A DNA stretch of 64,000 nucleotides from NCBI RefSeq assembly GCF_000510725.1, contig NZ_AZNZ01000009.1:62001-126000 (forward strand), given 5' to 3'. The notes beneath the pieces are model-generated. The model saw only the letters and a list, made by a program, of their open reading frames with translations. It was not told the origin of the DNA and did no database searches. Below, piece by piece: positions 1 through 9,650 of this stretch (positions within the stretch are counted from its first letter, which is position 1; each line of letters starts with the position of its first letter). The translations under genes were made by a program, and so were the position numbers. This stretch comes from Pseudoxanthomonas sp. J31. Its GTDB lineage: Bacteria; Pseudomonadota; Gammaproteobacteria; Xanthomonadales; Xanthomonadaceae.

Positions 1-84
1 CTCGCGGCGCGGCGACCCCACGGTTCACGATCCGCGCAGGGCGCCGGTTTAGACTTCGCCCCGTCTCCAGCCTCCGGATCCGCC

Positions 85-474
85 GTGCGAACGCTCCTCC
101 TGCGCCAGGGCAGCCAGTACATCGCCTTCGGACTGCTGCAACTGGTGGTCGACTGGGCGGTGTTCGTGGCCGCCACCGCGCTGGGCCTGCATGCGGTGCC
201 GGCCAACCTGCTGGGCCGCACCACCGGCGCCATGCTCGGCTTCTGGCTCAACGGCCGCTACACCTTCGCCGGCGGCGACGGCGCGCGCCTGGGCTGGCGC
301 CGCTTCGGCCGCTTCGGCCTGCTGTGGATCACCATGACCATCGCCAGCACTCTGCTGGTCAACACGGTCGAGCAGCAGCTGGGCCTGCGCTGGGCGTGGA
401 TGGCCAAGCCGGTGGTCGAGGGCGGCCTGGCGGTGGTGACCTTCTTCCTGCTGCGCCGGGTGGTGTACCGCTGA
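85..474 (+). CDS. GtrA family membrane protein
   Basis: A 129-residue protein with four predicted membrane segments (roughly residues 12-32, 38-56, 75-93 and 103-125), matching the size and layout of the GtrA/DPMS family, whose members help move lipid-linked sugars across the inner membrane or sit beside polysaccharide glycosyltransferases. The motif FWLNGRYTF in the middle (about residues 53-61) is typical of the family. The chosen start is GTG at 85, because no ATG gives a full first membrane segment. The left neighbour lies outside the window, so the sugar pathway cannot be inferred. It converges on trpG with a 7-base gap. The family call is firm, the substrate is unknown. Confidence 0.85.
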   Translation: MRTLLLRQGSQYIAFGLLQLVVDWAVFVAATALGLHAVPANLLGRTTGAMLGFWLNGRYTFAGGDGARLGWRRFGRFGLLWITMTIASTLLVNTVEQQLGLRWAWMAKPVVEGGLAVVTFFLLRRVVYR

Positions 475-481
475 GGCGCCT

Positions 482-1060
482 CTAGCGCTGGAGGAAGTTG
501 CGCAGCAGGGCGTGGCCGTGCTGGGTCAGGATCGACTCGGGGTGGAACTGCACGCCCTCCACCGGATGCTCGCGGTGGCGCAGGCCCATGATCTCCTCCA
601 TCGAACCGTCCGGGTTCTCGGTCCAGGCGGTGATCTCCAGGCAGTCCGGCAGCGAATCCTTCTCCACCACCAGCGAGTGGTAGCGGGTGGCCTCGTAGCC
701 GTCCGGCAGGCCGGCGAACACGCCCTTGCCCTGGTGCCGGATCGGCGAGGTCTTGCCGTGCATGATGTTGCCGGCGCGCACCACCTTGCCGCCGTAGGCC
801 TGGCCGATGCTCTGGTGGCCCAGGCACACGCCCAGGATCGGGGTGGTCGCGCCCAGCTCTTCGATCACCTCCAGCGACACGCCCGCCTCGTTGGGCGTGC
901 ACGGACCGGGCGAGATCACGATGCGCTCCGGCGCCAGCTTCCGGATCTGGTCGACGCTCATGGCGTCGTTGCGCACCACCTTCACCTCCGCCCCCAGCGC
1001 CTGCAGGTACTGCACGAGGTTGAAGGTGAAGCTGTCGTAGTTGTCGATCATCAACAGCAT
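482..1060 (-). CDS. trpG: anthranilate synthase component II (glutamine amidotransferase)
   Basis: Class I glutamine amidotransferase subunit that releases ammonia from glutamine for TrpE in the first step of tryptophan synthesis. The 192 residues start with the family signature [15 protein letters not shown]. The nucleophile is Cys79 in GVCLGHQ, and the remaining catalytic pair is His173 and Glu175 in FHPES. The oxyanion-region PGPC motif is at residues 51-54. The gene follows trpE by only 10 bases on the same strand, so the two subunits are almost certainly cotranscribed and made in equal amounts. trpD and trpC are not in this window; the next gene on the left is an unrelated convergent GtrA gene. 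The length is normal for a stand-alone TrpG. Confidence 0.97.
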   Translation of the reverse strand: MLLMIDNYDSFTFNLVQYLQALGAEVKVVRNDAMSVDQIRKLAPERIVISPGPCTPNEAGVSLEVIEELGATTPILGVCLGHQSIGQAYGGKVVRAGNIMHGKTSPIRHQGKGVFAGLPDGYEATRYHSLVVEKDSLPDCLEITAWTENPDGSMEEIMGLRHREHPVEGVQFHPESILTQHGHALLRNFLQR

Positions 1061-1070
1061 GGTGGATTCC

Positions 1071-2546
1071 TCAGAGTCCCTGCGCCGCCTGCGCCACGGC
1101 GCGGAACAGCGCGCGGCCCTTGTTCATGGTCTCGTCCCACTCCTTCTGCGGGTCGGAGTCGTAGACGATGCCCGCGCCGGCCTGCACGTGCAGGCGGCCG
1201 TCCTTGATCACGGCGGTGCGGATGGCGATGGCGGTGTCGGCGTCGCCGTGCCAGCCGATGTAGCCGATGCTGCCGGCGTAGACGTTGCGCTTGATCGGCT
1301 CCAGCTCGCGGATCACTTCCAGGGCGCGGATCTTGGGCGCGCCGCTGACGGTGCCGGCCGGGAAGGTGGCGCGCAGCACGTCGGCGTAGCTCAGGCCCGG
1401 CAGCAGCCGGCCAGTGACCTCGCTGACGATGTGCATGACGTGGCTGTAGCGCTCGATCACGAAGCGCTCGCCGACCTCGACGCTGCCCGGCTCCGACACC
1501 CGGCCGACGTCGTTGCGGCCCAGGTCGATCAGCATCACGTGCTCGGCGCGCTCCTTGGGATCGGCCAGCAGCTCCTGTTCCAGGGCCAGGTCCTCCTCCG
1601 GCGTGCGCCCGCGCGGGCGGGTACCGGCGATCGGGCGCACGGTGACCTGCCCGCCCTGCAACCGCACCAGGATCTCCGGCGAGGAGCCGACCACCTGCAC
1701 CTCGCCGGTATCGAGGAAATACATGTACGGCGACGGGTTGAGCGCGCGCAGGGCGCGGTACACGTCCACCGGACGGGCGTTGAACGGCACGCTCAGGCGC
1801 TGGCTCAGCACCACCTGGAACACGTCGCCGGCGCGGATGTATTCCTTGGACTTCTCCACCGCCTCGATGAAGCCTTCGCGGGTGAAGCCGGAGACGAAGT
1901 GGCTCTCGTCCAGCACGTCGCGGCTGATCGGGGCCGGGTACTGGCCGGGTTGGCGCAGCTTGGCCACCAGCGCATCCAGCCGCTCCTGCGCGGCATCCCA
2001 GGAACCGGGCTGGCGCGGATCGGCATGCACGATCAGGTACAGGCGCCCCTTGAGGTTGTCGAACACCGCCAGTTCCTCGGACAGCATCAGGTAGATGTCC
2101 GGGGTGCCGATCTCGTCGCGCGCGGTGTTGCCAGCCAGGCGCGGCTCGATATAGCCGATGCATTCGAAACCGAACCAGCCGACCAGGCCGCCGGTGAAAC
2201 CGGGCAGGCCTTCCAGCTGCGGCACCGAGTAGGAGTTGCGCAGGGCCTCGACCTCGGCGAACGGGTCCTCGACCTGGCGGCTGTCCACCACCTTCCCGTC
2301 CTCGCGCACTTCCATGGCGTGCCCGCGGAAGCTGACGGTGCGGCGCGCCGGCAGGCCGATGATCGAATAGCGGCCGAAGCGTTCGCCGCCCTCGACCGAT
2401 TCGAAGAGATAGGTATGCGGCGCGTCGGCCAGCTTCAGGTAGACAGAAAGCGGGGTATCGAGGTCGGACAGGACCTCGCGGACGACGGGAACGCGGGTGT
2501 AGCGGGCTTCAGCGGCGTGGCGCTGGAACTGTTCGGACGTGATCAA
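1071..2546 (-). CDS. trpE: anthranilate synthase component I
   Basis: Converts chorismate and ammonia to anthranilate and is the tryptophan-feedback-regulated committed step. The protein is 491 residues from a TTG start at 2546. This start is preferred over an in-frame ATG at 2576 because GGAAGGA lies 7-13 bases ahead of it and because the product then begins MITSEQF, the usual xanthomonad TrpE beginning. The frame stays open further upstream, but that part has no family resemblance. The chorismate-binding core is clear: [32 protein letters not shown], and [10 protein letters not shown] near the end. The N-terminal region carries the [10 protein letters not shown] stretch that belongs to the tryptophan-binding domain. 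trpG lies 10 bases downstream. No convincing attenuator was seen in the 159 bases upstream. Confidence 0.96.
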   Translation of the reverse strand: MITSEQFQRHAAEARYTRVPVVREVLSDLDTPLSVYLKLADAPHTYLFESVEGGERFGRYSIIGLPARRTVSFRGHAMEVREDGKVVDSRQVEDPFAEVEALRNSYSVPQLEGLPGFTGGLVGWFGFECIGYIEPRLAGNTARDEIGTPDIYLMLSEELAVFDNLKGRLYLIVHADPRQPGSWDAAQERLDALVAKLRQPGQYPAPISRDVLDESHFVSGFTREGFIEAVEKSKEYIRAGDVFQVVLSQRLSVPFNARPVDVYRALRALNPSPYMYFLDTGEVQVVGSSPEILVRLQGGQVTVRPIAGTRPRGRTPEEDLALEQELLADPKERAEHVMLIDLGRNDVGRVSEPGSVEVGERFVIERYSHVMHIVSEVTGRLLPGLSYADVLRATFPAGTVSGAPKIRALEVIRELEPIKRNVYAGSIGYIGWHGDADTAIAIRTAVIKDGRLHVQAGAGIVYDSDPQKEWDETMNKGRALFRAVAQAAQGL

Positions 2547-2705
2547 GGCAGGCTTCCTTCCGGCAATACGGGGCATGGCAAACGACGGCATGGGGCCGCC
2601 ATCGCCAAGCCTGGCGCGCGGAGGAGCGGTGGAGCCTGATCGTCTGGCCGAACATGCCGCCCACTTTACCCGCATCGGCGCGCGCGCGCAGCGCCTGCGC
2701 GTGGC

Positions 2706-3659
2706 TCAGGAAGGTTGCGAGAGCAACGGGCTGCCGGGCGGCAGGCGCATGCGCAGGCGCCCGGGCACGCATTCGACGCGGAAGCGGCGCGCCTGCAGCG
2801 GTTCGCCGTCGAGGTTGAGGGTGAACGGCCCGGCCAGCCCTTCCAGCTCCACCCAGGGCAGGCGCGTGCGCACCGCGATCCGTTCCAGCGCGGCACGCTG
2901 GCCGTCCCTGACCAGGGTGCCGAGGGTGGAGGCCAGCTCGCCGGACAGCTCGGGGATCACGGTCAGCTCCAGCAGGCCGTCGTCGATCCGCGCCTCCGGG
3001 CACAGCTCGCGCCCGCCGCCGGCCTGGCGGCCATTGCCCAGCCCCAGCGCGATCAGCCCGCCCTCCCAGGCGAACCGCGGGCCGCGCACGCGTACTTCCA
3101 CCGGTTCGATCCGGCCCAGCTTCGCGATCCCGGTCACCAGGTAGGCCAGTCCGCCGAGCAGGCTCTTGAGGCCCTCGTCGGTTTCCACCGTCACCTCGGT
3201 GCCGAAGCCGCCGCTGGCCAGGTTGGCGCACCAGTGGCGGCGGCCATCGGCCTCGATCCGGAGCAGGTCCACGTTCGCCGCCGGTGCCTGCAGGGCCAGG
3301 TCAAGCGCGGCATCGGCCTCAGCGGGGATGCCGGCTGCGCTGGCGAAGTCGTTGGCCGTGCCCAGCGGCAGCAGCGCCAGCGCCGGCAGGGCATCGGCAC
3401 CGGCGTCCTGTTCGGCCAGGGCCTGGGCGACCTCGCTGAGGGTGCCGTCGCCGCCGCCGGCGACGAGGGTGGCGGCGCCGGCCTCCAGCGCCTCGGCCAC
3501 GTAGCGGGCGGCGTCGCCGTCCTCCCAGGTCACCCGCACGGCAACCGCGTGCCCCTGCCCGCGCAGCGCGGCCACGGCCTCGCGCACGGCGTCCTCGCCG
3601 GCGGCCTTGCCGTTGAGGACCAGCCACAACGCGGGGGGATGCGGATCGGCTGCAGGCAT
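2706..3659 (-). CDS. YegS/diacylglycerol kinase-like lipid kinase
   Basis: Diacylglycerol kinase catalytic-domain protein related to YegS and DgkB, which phosphorylate a lipid hydroxyl at the membrane surface using ATP. About 317 residues from the ATG at 3659, close to the usual 300. That start begins the beta strand LWLVLNGKA; the open frame reaches further upstream (to 3755) but the extra residues are low-complexity and unlike the family. The nucleotide-binding loop [13 protein letters not shown] and the downstream [10 protein letters not shown] motif are both intact. The C-terminal half has the [11 protein letters not shown] motif typical of the sandwich domain. It lies upstream of trpE on the same strand with a 159-base gap, so shared transcription is possible but not shown. 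The lipid substrate cannot be told from sequence. Confidence 0.86.
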   Translation of the reverse strand: MPAADPHPPALWLVLNGKAAGEDAVREAVAALRGQGHAVAVRVTWEDGDAARYVAEALEAGAATLVAGGGDGTLSEVAQALAEQDAGADALPALALLPLGTANDFASAAGIPAEADAALDLALQAPAANVDLLRIEADGRRHWCANLASGGFGTEVTVETDEGLKSLLGGLAYLVTGIAKLGRIEPVEVRVRGPRFAWEGGLIALGLGNGRQAGGGRELCPEARIDDGLLELTVIPELSGELASTLGTLVRDGQRAALERIAVRTRLPWVELEGLAGPFTLNLDGEPLQARRFRVECVPGRLRMRLPPGSPLLSQPS

Positions 3660-3836
3660 GCGGACACCCGTGGGAGAGGTGCGCACGCTAGCAACACCGC
3701 GCGCCGCCGGGCGTGAAGCCGCGGCCGTCATGCCCCGGTCATGCGTGCAGGGCACGCTCGGCCGTGCAGGAGGCCAGGCGGGGATGGCCCCCCAACCGGG
3801 CCGGCGGCGCCGGCAGGGCGTGGCCGGCTGCCTGGC

Positions 3837-4523
3837 TCAGCCGCGCGCGGACTCCACCGCGGCCTTCATCCGCCCGATCACCTCGGCGTAGTGCGCGCGG
3901 GTACGCGGCTCGGCGAAGATCGCCGAGCCGGCGACGAAGGTATCGGCGCCGGCGGCGGCGATCTGGCCGATGTTGTCGGCCTTGACCCCGCCGTCGATCT
4001 CCAGCCGGATCGGCTTGCCGGTCTTGTCGATCATCGCCCGCACCGCGCGCAGCTTGTCCAGGCTGGAGGGAATGAAGGCCTGGCCGCCGAAGCCCGGGTT
4101 GACCGACATCAGCATCACCAGGTCCAGGTCCTCCAGCACCCAGTCCAGCACCTCCACCGGGGTGGCGGGGTTGAGCACCAGGCCGGCCTGGCAGCCGTGC
4201 GACCTGATCAGCTGGATGGTGCGGTGGACGTGGCGACTGGCCTCGGGGTGGAAGCTGATGAGGTTGGCGCCGGCGGCGGCGAAGTCCGGGACGATGCGGT
4301 CCACCGGCTCGACCATCAGGTGCACGTCGATGAAGGCCTGCACCCCGTGCTTGCGCAGCGCCTGGCAGACCATCGGACCGATCGTCAGGTTGGGCACGTA
4401 ATGGTTGTCCATCACGTCGAAGTGCACCCAGTCGGCGCCGGCGGCCAGGACGTTGTCGACCTCCTCGCCCAGGCGGGCGAAATCGGCCGAGAGGATGGAC
4501 GGGGCGATGACGGTGGGCTGCAT
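3837..4523 (-). CDS. rpe: ribulose-phosphate 3-epimerase
   Basis: Interconverts ribulose 5-phosphate and xylulose 5-phosphate in the pentose phosphate pathway. The 228-residue protein is a standard TIM barrel of the family. Metal ligands and acid/base residues are all present: His34 and Asp36 in HFDVMDN, His68 in DVHLMVEP, and Asp177 in EIDGGV. The phosphate-binding region and the flexible loop NPGFGGQ (142-148) are intact. The ATG start gives the standard beginning [14 protein letters not shown]. The gene lies 39 bases downstream of a J-domain gene on the same strand, likely one transcript. trpE is not in the same unit, since a lipid kinase gene intervenes. Confidence 0.97.
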   Translation of the reverse strand: MQPTVIAPSILSADFARLGEEVDNVLAAGADWVHFDVMDNHYVPNLTIGPMVCQALRKHGVQAFIDVHLMVEPVDRIVPDFAAAGANLISFHPEASRHVHRTIQLIRSHGCQAGLVLNPATPVEVLDWVLEDLDLVMLMSVNPGFGGQAFIPSSLDKLRAVRAMIDKTGKPIRLEIDGGVKADNIGQIAAAGADTFVAGSAIFAEPRTRAHYAEVIGRMKAAVESARG

Positions 4524-4562
4524 GGTCGGCTCGCGGATGAAGGCGGACGGGGCCCCGGGCGC

Positions 4563-4901
4563 TCAGCGGCGCTTGCGCAGGGCGCGGATGCGGTCGTAGG
4601 CGGCGTTGATGGCGCGGGCGCGCTCCTCGGCCTGGGCGCGCAGCTCCGGCGCGGCCCCGGCAACGCGGTCGGGGTGGTACTGGGACATCAGCCGGCGGTA
4701 GGCCTGGTCGACCTCGGCGTCGCTGGCATCCGGCTCCAGCCCCAGCTCGGCGTAGGGGTTGCCGTGCCGGCGAAGGGCAAACCAGTCGGTATCGAAGGCA
4801 TGGCCGACCAGCAGGCCGATGACCGCGCCGAACAGCGGATTGGGCCGGAACAGCAGGGCCCCGGCCACCAGCCCCAGCAGTTTTCCGTACCAGCGATTCA
4901 T
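4563..4901 (-). CDS. small membrane-anchored J-domain protein
   Basis: A 112-residue protein with an N-terminal hydrophobic segment (about residues 7-33) followed by a C-terminal J-domain (about 48-108). The J-domain carries the invariant HPD tripeptide in [11 protein letters not shown], which is needed to stimulate a DnaK-type ATPase, and the [11 protein letters not shown] start of helix I. The arrangement, membrane anchor first and J-domain last, resembles DjlA, but the protein lacks the TerB-like middle region and is much shorter. The ATG at 4901 is preferred to upstream in-frame starts because it opens directly onto the hydrophobic segment. rpe follows closely. The partner DnaK is not in the window. 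Confidence 0.86.
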   Translation of the reverse strand: MNRWYGKLLGLVAGALLFRPNPLFGAVIGLLVGHAFDTDWFALRRHGNPYAELGLEPDASDAEVDQAYRRLMSQYHPDRVAGAAPELRAQAEERARAINAAYDRIRALRKRR

Positions 4902-4943
4902 GCGGCGGCGCGCCCCGGAGGGGTCCACGTTGGGGAGCATGCG

Positions 4944-4979
4944 ATTGTACGGCACAGCCGCCCCGGCTCGCCGTACACT
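4944..4979. promoter_or_regulatory. divergent promoter region with inverted repeat (J-domain gene / purC)
   Basis: An 8-base inverted repeat, TGTACGGC at 4946-4953 and GCCGTACA at 4970-4977, sits between the leftward J-domain gene and purC. Each arm overlaps a -10-like hexamer facing outward: TACAAT on the minus strand (4944-4949) and TACACT on the plus strand (4974-4979). The -35 boxes are poor. This may be a divergent promoter whose two -10 boxes are bridged by one regulator. The classic E. coli PurR box is not seen. Confidence 0.4.
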
Positions 4980-5050
4980 GTGCGACCCGCCGCCGGCCGG
5001 GTACCGTTCGCGGCGGCCCCTGTCAACCTGAGCACTGCCCGGAGACTGCG

Positions 5051-6004
5051 TTGTCCACGACCCTGCTCCAGTCCGACCTCCCCGGCCTGCCGCTGCGCCA
5101 CCGCGGCAAGGTGCGCGACGTGTTCGACCTGCCCCGCGAACGCATTCCCGACGCAGCCCTGGCTGCCGCCGGTCCCGGCGCCGTCTCGCCCGACGGCTAC
5201 CTGCTGATGGTGGCGACCGACCGCCTGTCGGCGTTCGACGTGGTCCTGCCCGACCCGATCCCGGGCAAGGGCGAGATGCTTTGCCAGATCTCCAACTTCT
5301 GGTTCGCCAAGACCGCCCACCTGATGCCCAACCACCTCACCGGCATCGACGTGGCCGCGGTCCTGCCCGAGGGCGTGGACCCGGCGCTGTACGCCCGGCG
5401 CGCGGTGGTGACCCGCAAGCTCAAGCCGGTGCCGGTGGAGGCCATCGCCCGCGGCTACCTGATCGGCAGCGGCTGGAAGGACTACCAGCGCACCGGCAAA
5501 GTCAGCGGCATCGCCCTGCCCCCGGGCCTGCGCCAGGCCGAGCAGCTGCCCGAGCCGATCTTCACCCCCTCGACCAAGGCCGCCGTCGGCGACCACGACG
5601 AGAACATCGACTTCGATGCCATGGTGCGCGCGGTCGGCGCCGACCTGGCCGAGCGCGTGCGCGACGCCACCCTGCGCATCTACAAGTTCGCCGCCGCCTA
5701 CGCGGCCGAGCGCGGCATCCTGCTGGCCGACACCAAGTTCGAGTTCGGCACCGACGCCGACGGCCGGCTGTACATCATGGACGAGATGCTGACCCCGGAT
5801 TCCTCGCGCTACTGGCCGGCGGACGAGTACCAGGTCGGCATCAGCCCGCCCAGCTACGACAAGCAGATCGTGCGCGACCACCTGGAGACCCTGGACTGGG
5901 ACAAGACCCCGCCGGGCCCGAAGCTGCCGGCCGAGGTGATCGAGCGCACCCGCGCCCGCTACGCCGAGGCGCTGCAGAAGCTGGCCGGCATCAGCGTGGA
6001 CTGA
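5051..6004 (+). CDS. purC: SAICAR synthase (phosphoribosylaminoimidazole-succinocarboxamide synthase)
   Basis: ATP-dependent ligase of de novo purine synthesis, joining CAIR and aspartate to give SAICAR. The 317-residue protein is of the longer, yeast ADE1-like type rather than the roughly 240-residue E. coli type. It has the family motifs [11 protein letters not shown] near the N-terminus, [19 protein letters not shown] (about residues 57-75), [14 protein letters not shown], and [12 protein letters not shown] late in the protein. The start is TTG at 5051, supported by GGAGA 5-9 bases upstream. It stands alone and is followed by a clear hairpin terminator. Confidence 0.97.
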   Translation: MSTTLLQSDLPGLPLRHRGKVRDVFDLPRERIPDAALAAAGPGAVSPDGYLLMVATDRLSAFDVVLPDPIPGKGEMLCQISNFWFAKTAHLMPNHLTGIDVAAVLPEGVDPALYARRAVVTRKLKPVPVEAIARGYLIGSGWKDYQRTGKVSGIALPPGLRQAEQLPEPIFTPSTKAAVGDHDENIDFDAMVRAVGADLAERVRDATLRIYKFAAAYAAERGILLADTKFEFGTDADGRLYIMDEMLTPDSSRYWPADEYQVGISPPSYDKQIVRDHLETLDWDKTPPGPKLPAEVIERTRARYAEALQKLAGISVD

Positions 6005-6021
6005 AGCCAGCACCGCGCCCG

Positions 6022-6052
6022 CGAGGCCCGCAACCGCGGGCCTCGTGCTTTC
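6022..6052 (+). terminator. hairpin terminator after purC
   Basis: A perfect 10-base stem (CGAGGCCCGC at 6022-6031 with GCGGGCCTCG at 6036-6045) around a four-base loop, 18 bases after the purC stop, followed by the T-containing tail TGCTTTCC. The U-tract is weak. Confidence 0.65.
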
Positions 6053-6229
6053 CGGGCCCGGGGCGGGTGCGTACATGCGGCCGCCTGCCAACGGATGCAG
6101 GCGCCGCCGGCCCGGACGCAGCGCCGCGGCGCCGGGCCGGACTCTACCGGCGGTGTCGCGACGCGGCGGGAGGCGCGGCACATAAATGGCTATGCTCGCG
6201 GGCCAGCCACGCCCACCGCAGGTGAGCCC

Positions 6230-6721
6230 ATGAGCCAAGCCCCGCATTCCGGGCCGACGCGGGCGATCGACCGCTACTTCGCCAGCTACTCGGCCGACCA
6301 CCGCCACCCGCTCAACCAGCGCATCCACGTGGTCGCGGTGCCGGCCATCCTGTGGTCGGTGGTCGCCCTGGTCTGGTGCGTGCCGGTGTTCGGCACCTGG
6401 ACCCGCACCGGGATCTGGGCGGCGCTGGCGATGTTCGCCGCCTGGTCTTTCTACAACCGCCTGTCGCGGCGGCTGGGCCTGGGCATGCTGGCGCTGTTCT
6501 TCTTCTGCGGTTGCGTGTGCCGGCTGATCGAGATGCGCCTGGGCCCGGGCGTGCTGCTGGCCGCCGCCGCGGCGGTATTCGTGTTCGCCTGGGTCGCGCA
6601 GTTCGTCGGCCACCACTACGAGGGCCGGCGTCCCAGCTTCCTCACCGACCTGGTCTACCTGCTGATCGGCCCGGCCTGGGTCATGGCCAAGTGCTACCGC
6701 CGGCTGGGCTGGCGTTACTAG
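6230..6721 (+). CDS. Mpo1/DUF962 family membrane protein
   Basis: A 163-residue integral membrane protein. Near the N-terminus it has the histidine-rich pattern HPLNQRIHVV, followed by four hydrophobic segments (about residues 37-56, 60-77, 82-103 and 105-124), then the conserved QFVGHHYEGRRPSF. These are the hallmarks of the Mpo1 (DUF962, YGL010w) family. Yeast Mpo1 is an iron-dependent dioxygenase that shortens 2-hydroxy fatty acids, and the His clusters are its proposed metal ligands. The start at 6230 follows an AGGTGAG ribosome site; the frame is open upstream but without family similarity. The bacterial substrate is unknown. It stands between purC and the antiporter operon with no obvious link. 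Confidence 0.83.
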   Translation: MSQAPHSGPTRAIDRYFASYSADHRHPLNQRIHVVAVPAILWSVVALVWCVPVFGTWTRTGIWAALAMFAAWSFYNRLSRRLGLGMLALFFFCGCVCRLIEMRLGPGVLLAAAAAVFVFAWVAQFVGHHYEGRRPSFLTDLVYLLIGPAWVMAKCYRRLGWRY

Positions 6722-6806
6722 GCGCTGCCGCGGCGCAGCACGCGGAGAGCACGCCGCCCGCTGCTAAACTCCCGGGTTCACCACGACGGCCCCCACGACC
6801 GCACGG

Positions 6807-9650
6807 ATGATCCCGTTCCTGGAAGTCCTCCTCGCCCTGCCCTTCCTGGCAGCGGCGCTGCTGGCCCTGCTGCGCCACCGTTCGCGGGCCGCCGCCGCGT
6901 GGGTGGCCGGCGCGGCCCCGCTGCTGGGCCTGGCGGTGCTGGGCTGGCTGACTCCTTCGGTGCTGCAGGGCTGGATCGTCCGCGGCGAACACGCCTGGAT
7001 CCCGCACATCGGCCTGGACTTCGACCTGCGCCTGGACGGGCTGGCCTGGATGTTCGCCGGGCTGGTACTGGCGATCGGCGCGCTGGTGGTGCTGTACGCG
7101 CACTACTACCTCTCCGCGCGCGACAGCGCGGTGCGCTTCTTCAGCTACCTGCTGCTGTTCATGGGCTCGATGCTGGGCGTGGTGCTGGCCGGCAACCTGC
7201 TCCTGCTGCTGGTGTTCTGGGAACTGACCAGCATCAGCTCGTTCCTGCTGATCGGCTTCTGGACCCACCGCCAGGACGCGCGCGAAGGCGCGCGCATGGC
7301 CCTGGCCATCACCGGCGGCGGCGGCCTGGCCCTGCTTGGCGGCGTGCTGCTGATCGGCCGCATCGTCGGCAGCTACGACCTGGACGCGGTGCTGGCTTCC
7401 GGCGAGCTGATCCGCAACAGCGCGCTCTACCCCTGGGCGCTGGGCCTGGTCCTGGCCGGCGTGTTCACCAAGAGCGCGCAGTTCCCGCTGCACTTCTGGC
7501 TGCCGCACGCGATGGCCGCGCCCACCCCGGTGTCGGCCTACCTGCACTCGGCGACCATGGTGAAGGCCGGCGTGTTCCTGCTGGCGCGGCTGCATCCGGC
7601 GCTTGCCGGCAGCGACCTGTTCTTCTACGTGGTCAGCGGCATCGGAGCCGCGACCCTGCTGCTGGGTGCCTGGTTCGCGATCTTCCAGCACGACCTCAAG
7701 GGCCTGCTGGCCTACTCGACCATTTCCCACCTGGGCCTGATCACCCTGCTGTTCGGCCTGTCCACGCCGATGGCGGTGGTCGCCGGCGTGTTCCACATCC
7801 TCAACCACGCCACCTTCAAGGCCTCGCTGTTCATGGCCGCCGGCATCATCGACCACGAGACCGGCACCCGCGACATCCGCCGCCTGGGCAACCTGAGGAA
7901 GGCGATGCCGATGACCAGCGCGCTGGCGGTGATCGCCTCGCTGGCGATGGCCGGCATCCCGCTGCTCAACGGCTTCCTGTCCAAGGAGATGTTCTTCACC
8001 GAGGCGCTGGAGATCCGCGGCCACGCCTACATGCGCCTGGCCATCGCCGTCGCCGCCCTGCTGTACGGCATCTTCGGCGTGGCCTACAGCCTGCGCTTCG
8101 TCTACGAGACCTTCTTCGGCAAGGGTCCGCGCAACCTGGACCGCGAGCCGCACGAGCCGCCGCGCTGGATGAAGATCCCGGTCGAGGTGCTGGTGGTGCT
8201 GTGCATCGCGGTGGGCGTGTTCCCGGCCTGGACCATCGCCCCGGTGCTGCATGCCGGCGCCGGCGCCATCCTCGGCGCGGACATGCCCGACTACAGCCTG
8301 GCGGTGTGGCACGGGCTCAACGTGCCGCTGCTGATGAGCCTGTGCGGCATCGTCGGCGGCATCGCCCTGTACTTCGGCCTGCGCCGCCTGTTCGACCTGC
8401 ACGCCATCGTGCGCGGCTCGCTCGGCCGCAACGTGTTCCGCTGGAACATGGAAGCGCTGTACGCGCTGGCCAACCGCTTCACCACCCGGATCGCCAACGG
8501 CAGCGTCCAGCGCAGCATGCTGCTGCTGGTGCTGGCGGCCCTGTTCGCCGGCGCCGCCCCGTTCGTGGATTCGCTGGGCGGTGGCGACCTGCCGGCGCTG
8601 CGCGCGCCGTCGTCGATGCCGCTGCTGGGCTGGTTCCTGTGGTTCGTGATGGTGGCCTGCACCGCCTGGACCATCCGCCTGTACCGCCAGCGCCTGCTGG
8701 CCCTGCTGGTGGTCGGCGGCATCGGCCTGATGGTCAGCATGGCCTTCGTGTTCCTGTCCGCCCCGGACCTGGCCCTGACCCAGCTGCTGGTGGAGATGGT
8801 CAGCCTGGCCCTGCTGCTGCTGGGCCTGCACTACCTGCCGCCGCGCTCGCCGCCGGAACGCCGCCCCGCGCGCCGCTACCGGGACATCGGCATCGCCGCC
8901 GCGGCCGGCCTCGGCATTGCGCTGCTGGCGTACGCGATGATGACCCGCGACCCGAGCCCCGACGCGGCCAGCGTGGAGATGCTGGCGCGCTCCCTGCCGG
9001 AGGCCTACGGCCGCAACGTGGTCAACGTGATCCTGGTCGACTTCCGCGGCTTCGATACCTTCGGCGAGATCACCGTGTTCGGCGTGGCCGCGCTGATCGT
9101 GCACGCCCTGCTGCGGCGCGCGCGGATGGCACCGGAAAAGGTCATGTCCGGCGGCCCGGTGAAGCTGCCGGTCCCGGCCGACCTGGCCCAGCTGCTGTTC
9201 CCGCTGACCCTGACGGTGTCGGTGTTCCTGTTCCTTCGCGGCCACAACGCGCCCGGCGGTGGCTTCATCGCCGGCCTGGTGCTGGCGGTGCCGCTGCTGA
9301 TCCAGTACGTGATCCAGGGCGCGGCCTCGGTCGAGTCGCGCTTCGGCTTCGACTACATCCGCTGCATCGGCGTGGGCCTGATCGTGGCCGCGGTCAGCGG
9401 TGCGGCCTCGCTGACGTTCGGCGTGCCGTTCCTCACCAGCGGCCACCTGGAGCTGGAGCTGCCGCTGGTCGGCACGTTGGAACTGGCCAGCGCCATGGGC
9501 TTCGACACCGGCGTGTACCTGGTGGTGTTCGGCGGCGCCATGCTGATCCTGTCGATGCTCGGCACCATCCGGCCCTCGCGCACCACCGTGGCGCGGCTGG
9601 GCGTGATCGAGCCGGGCCAGCGTTCGACCCGTACCGGAGAACTGGGCTGA
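6807..9650 (+). CDS. mnhA: Mrp-type Na+/H+ antiporter, fused subunits A and B
   Basis: The large, first subunit of the multi-subunit Mrp (Mnh/Pha) cation/proton antiporter, related to NuoL of complex I. The 947 residues hold many membrane segments. The NuoL-like part includes the conserved Glu region FWELTSISSFLLIGFW (about 137-152) and the lysine helix HDLKGLLAYSTISHLG (about 295-310). From about residue 790 the protein continues as a full MrpB domain, recognised by FLRGHNAPGGGFIAGLV. This A/B fusion accounts for the absence of a separate B gene, as in rhizobial PhaAB-type operons. The stop overlaps the start of mnhC (ATGA). A GCTAAACT sequence at 6762-6769 could be the -10 element, but no good -35 was seen. 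Confidence 0.95.
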   Translation: MIPFLEVLLALPFLAAALLALLRHRSRAAAAWVAGAAPLLGLAVLGWLTPSVLQGWIVRGEHAWIPHIGLDFDLRLDGLAWMFAGLVLAIGALVVLYAHYYLSARDSAVRFFSYLLLFMGSMLGVVLAGNLLLLLVFWELTSISSFLLIGFWTHRQDAREGARMALAITGGGGLALLGGVLLIGRIVGSYDLDAVLASGELIRNSALYPWALGLVLAGVFTKSAQFPLHFWLPHAMAAPTPVSAYLHSATMVKAGVFLLARLHPALAGSDLFFYVVSGIGAATLLLGAWFAIFQHDLKGLLAYSTISHLGLITLLFGLSTPMAVVAGVFHILNHATFKASLFMAAGIIDHETGTRDIRRLGNLRKAMPMTSALAVIASLAMAGIPLLNGFLSKEMFFTEALEIRGHAYMRLAIAVAALLYGIFGVAYSLRFVYETFFGKGPRNLDREPHEPPRWMKIPVEVLVVLCIAVGVFPAWTIAPVLHAGAGAILGADMPDYSLAVWHGLNVPLLMSLCGIVGGIALYFGLRRLFDLHAIVRGSLGRNVFRWNMEALYALANRFTTRIANGSVQRSMLLLVLAALFAGAAPFVDSLGGGDLPALRAPSSMPLLGWFLWFVMVACTAWTIRLYRQRLLALLVVGGIGLMVSMAFVFLSAPDLALTQLLVEMVSLALLLLGLHYLPPRSPPERRPARRYRDIGIAAAAGLGIALLAYAMMTRDPSPDAASVEMLARSLPEAYGRNVVNVILVDFRGFDTFGEITVFGVAALIVHALLRRARMAPEKVMSGGPVKLPVPADLAQLLFPLTLTVSVFLFLRGHNAPGGGFIAGLVLAVPLLIQYVIQGAASVESRFGFDYIRCIGVGLIVAAVSGAASLTFGVPFLTSGHLELELPLVGTLELASAMGFDTGVYLVVFGGAMLILSMLGTIRPSRTTVARLGVIEPGQRSTRTGELG

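Noticed and set aside
2509-2655. Short frame before trpE with TGG-CGA-TGG (Trp-Arg-Trp), as a possible attenuator leader peptide
   Set aside because: It has a weak ribosome site, runs through the trpE start, and no alternative terminator/antiterminator hairpin with a U-tract was seen.
6681-9446. Long minus-strand open frame opposite mnhA
   Set aside because: Composition is Gln, His, Ala and Arg rich without any fold, whereas the plus strand encodes a canonical MrpA/B membrane protein.
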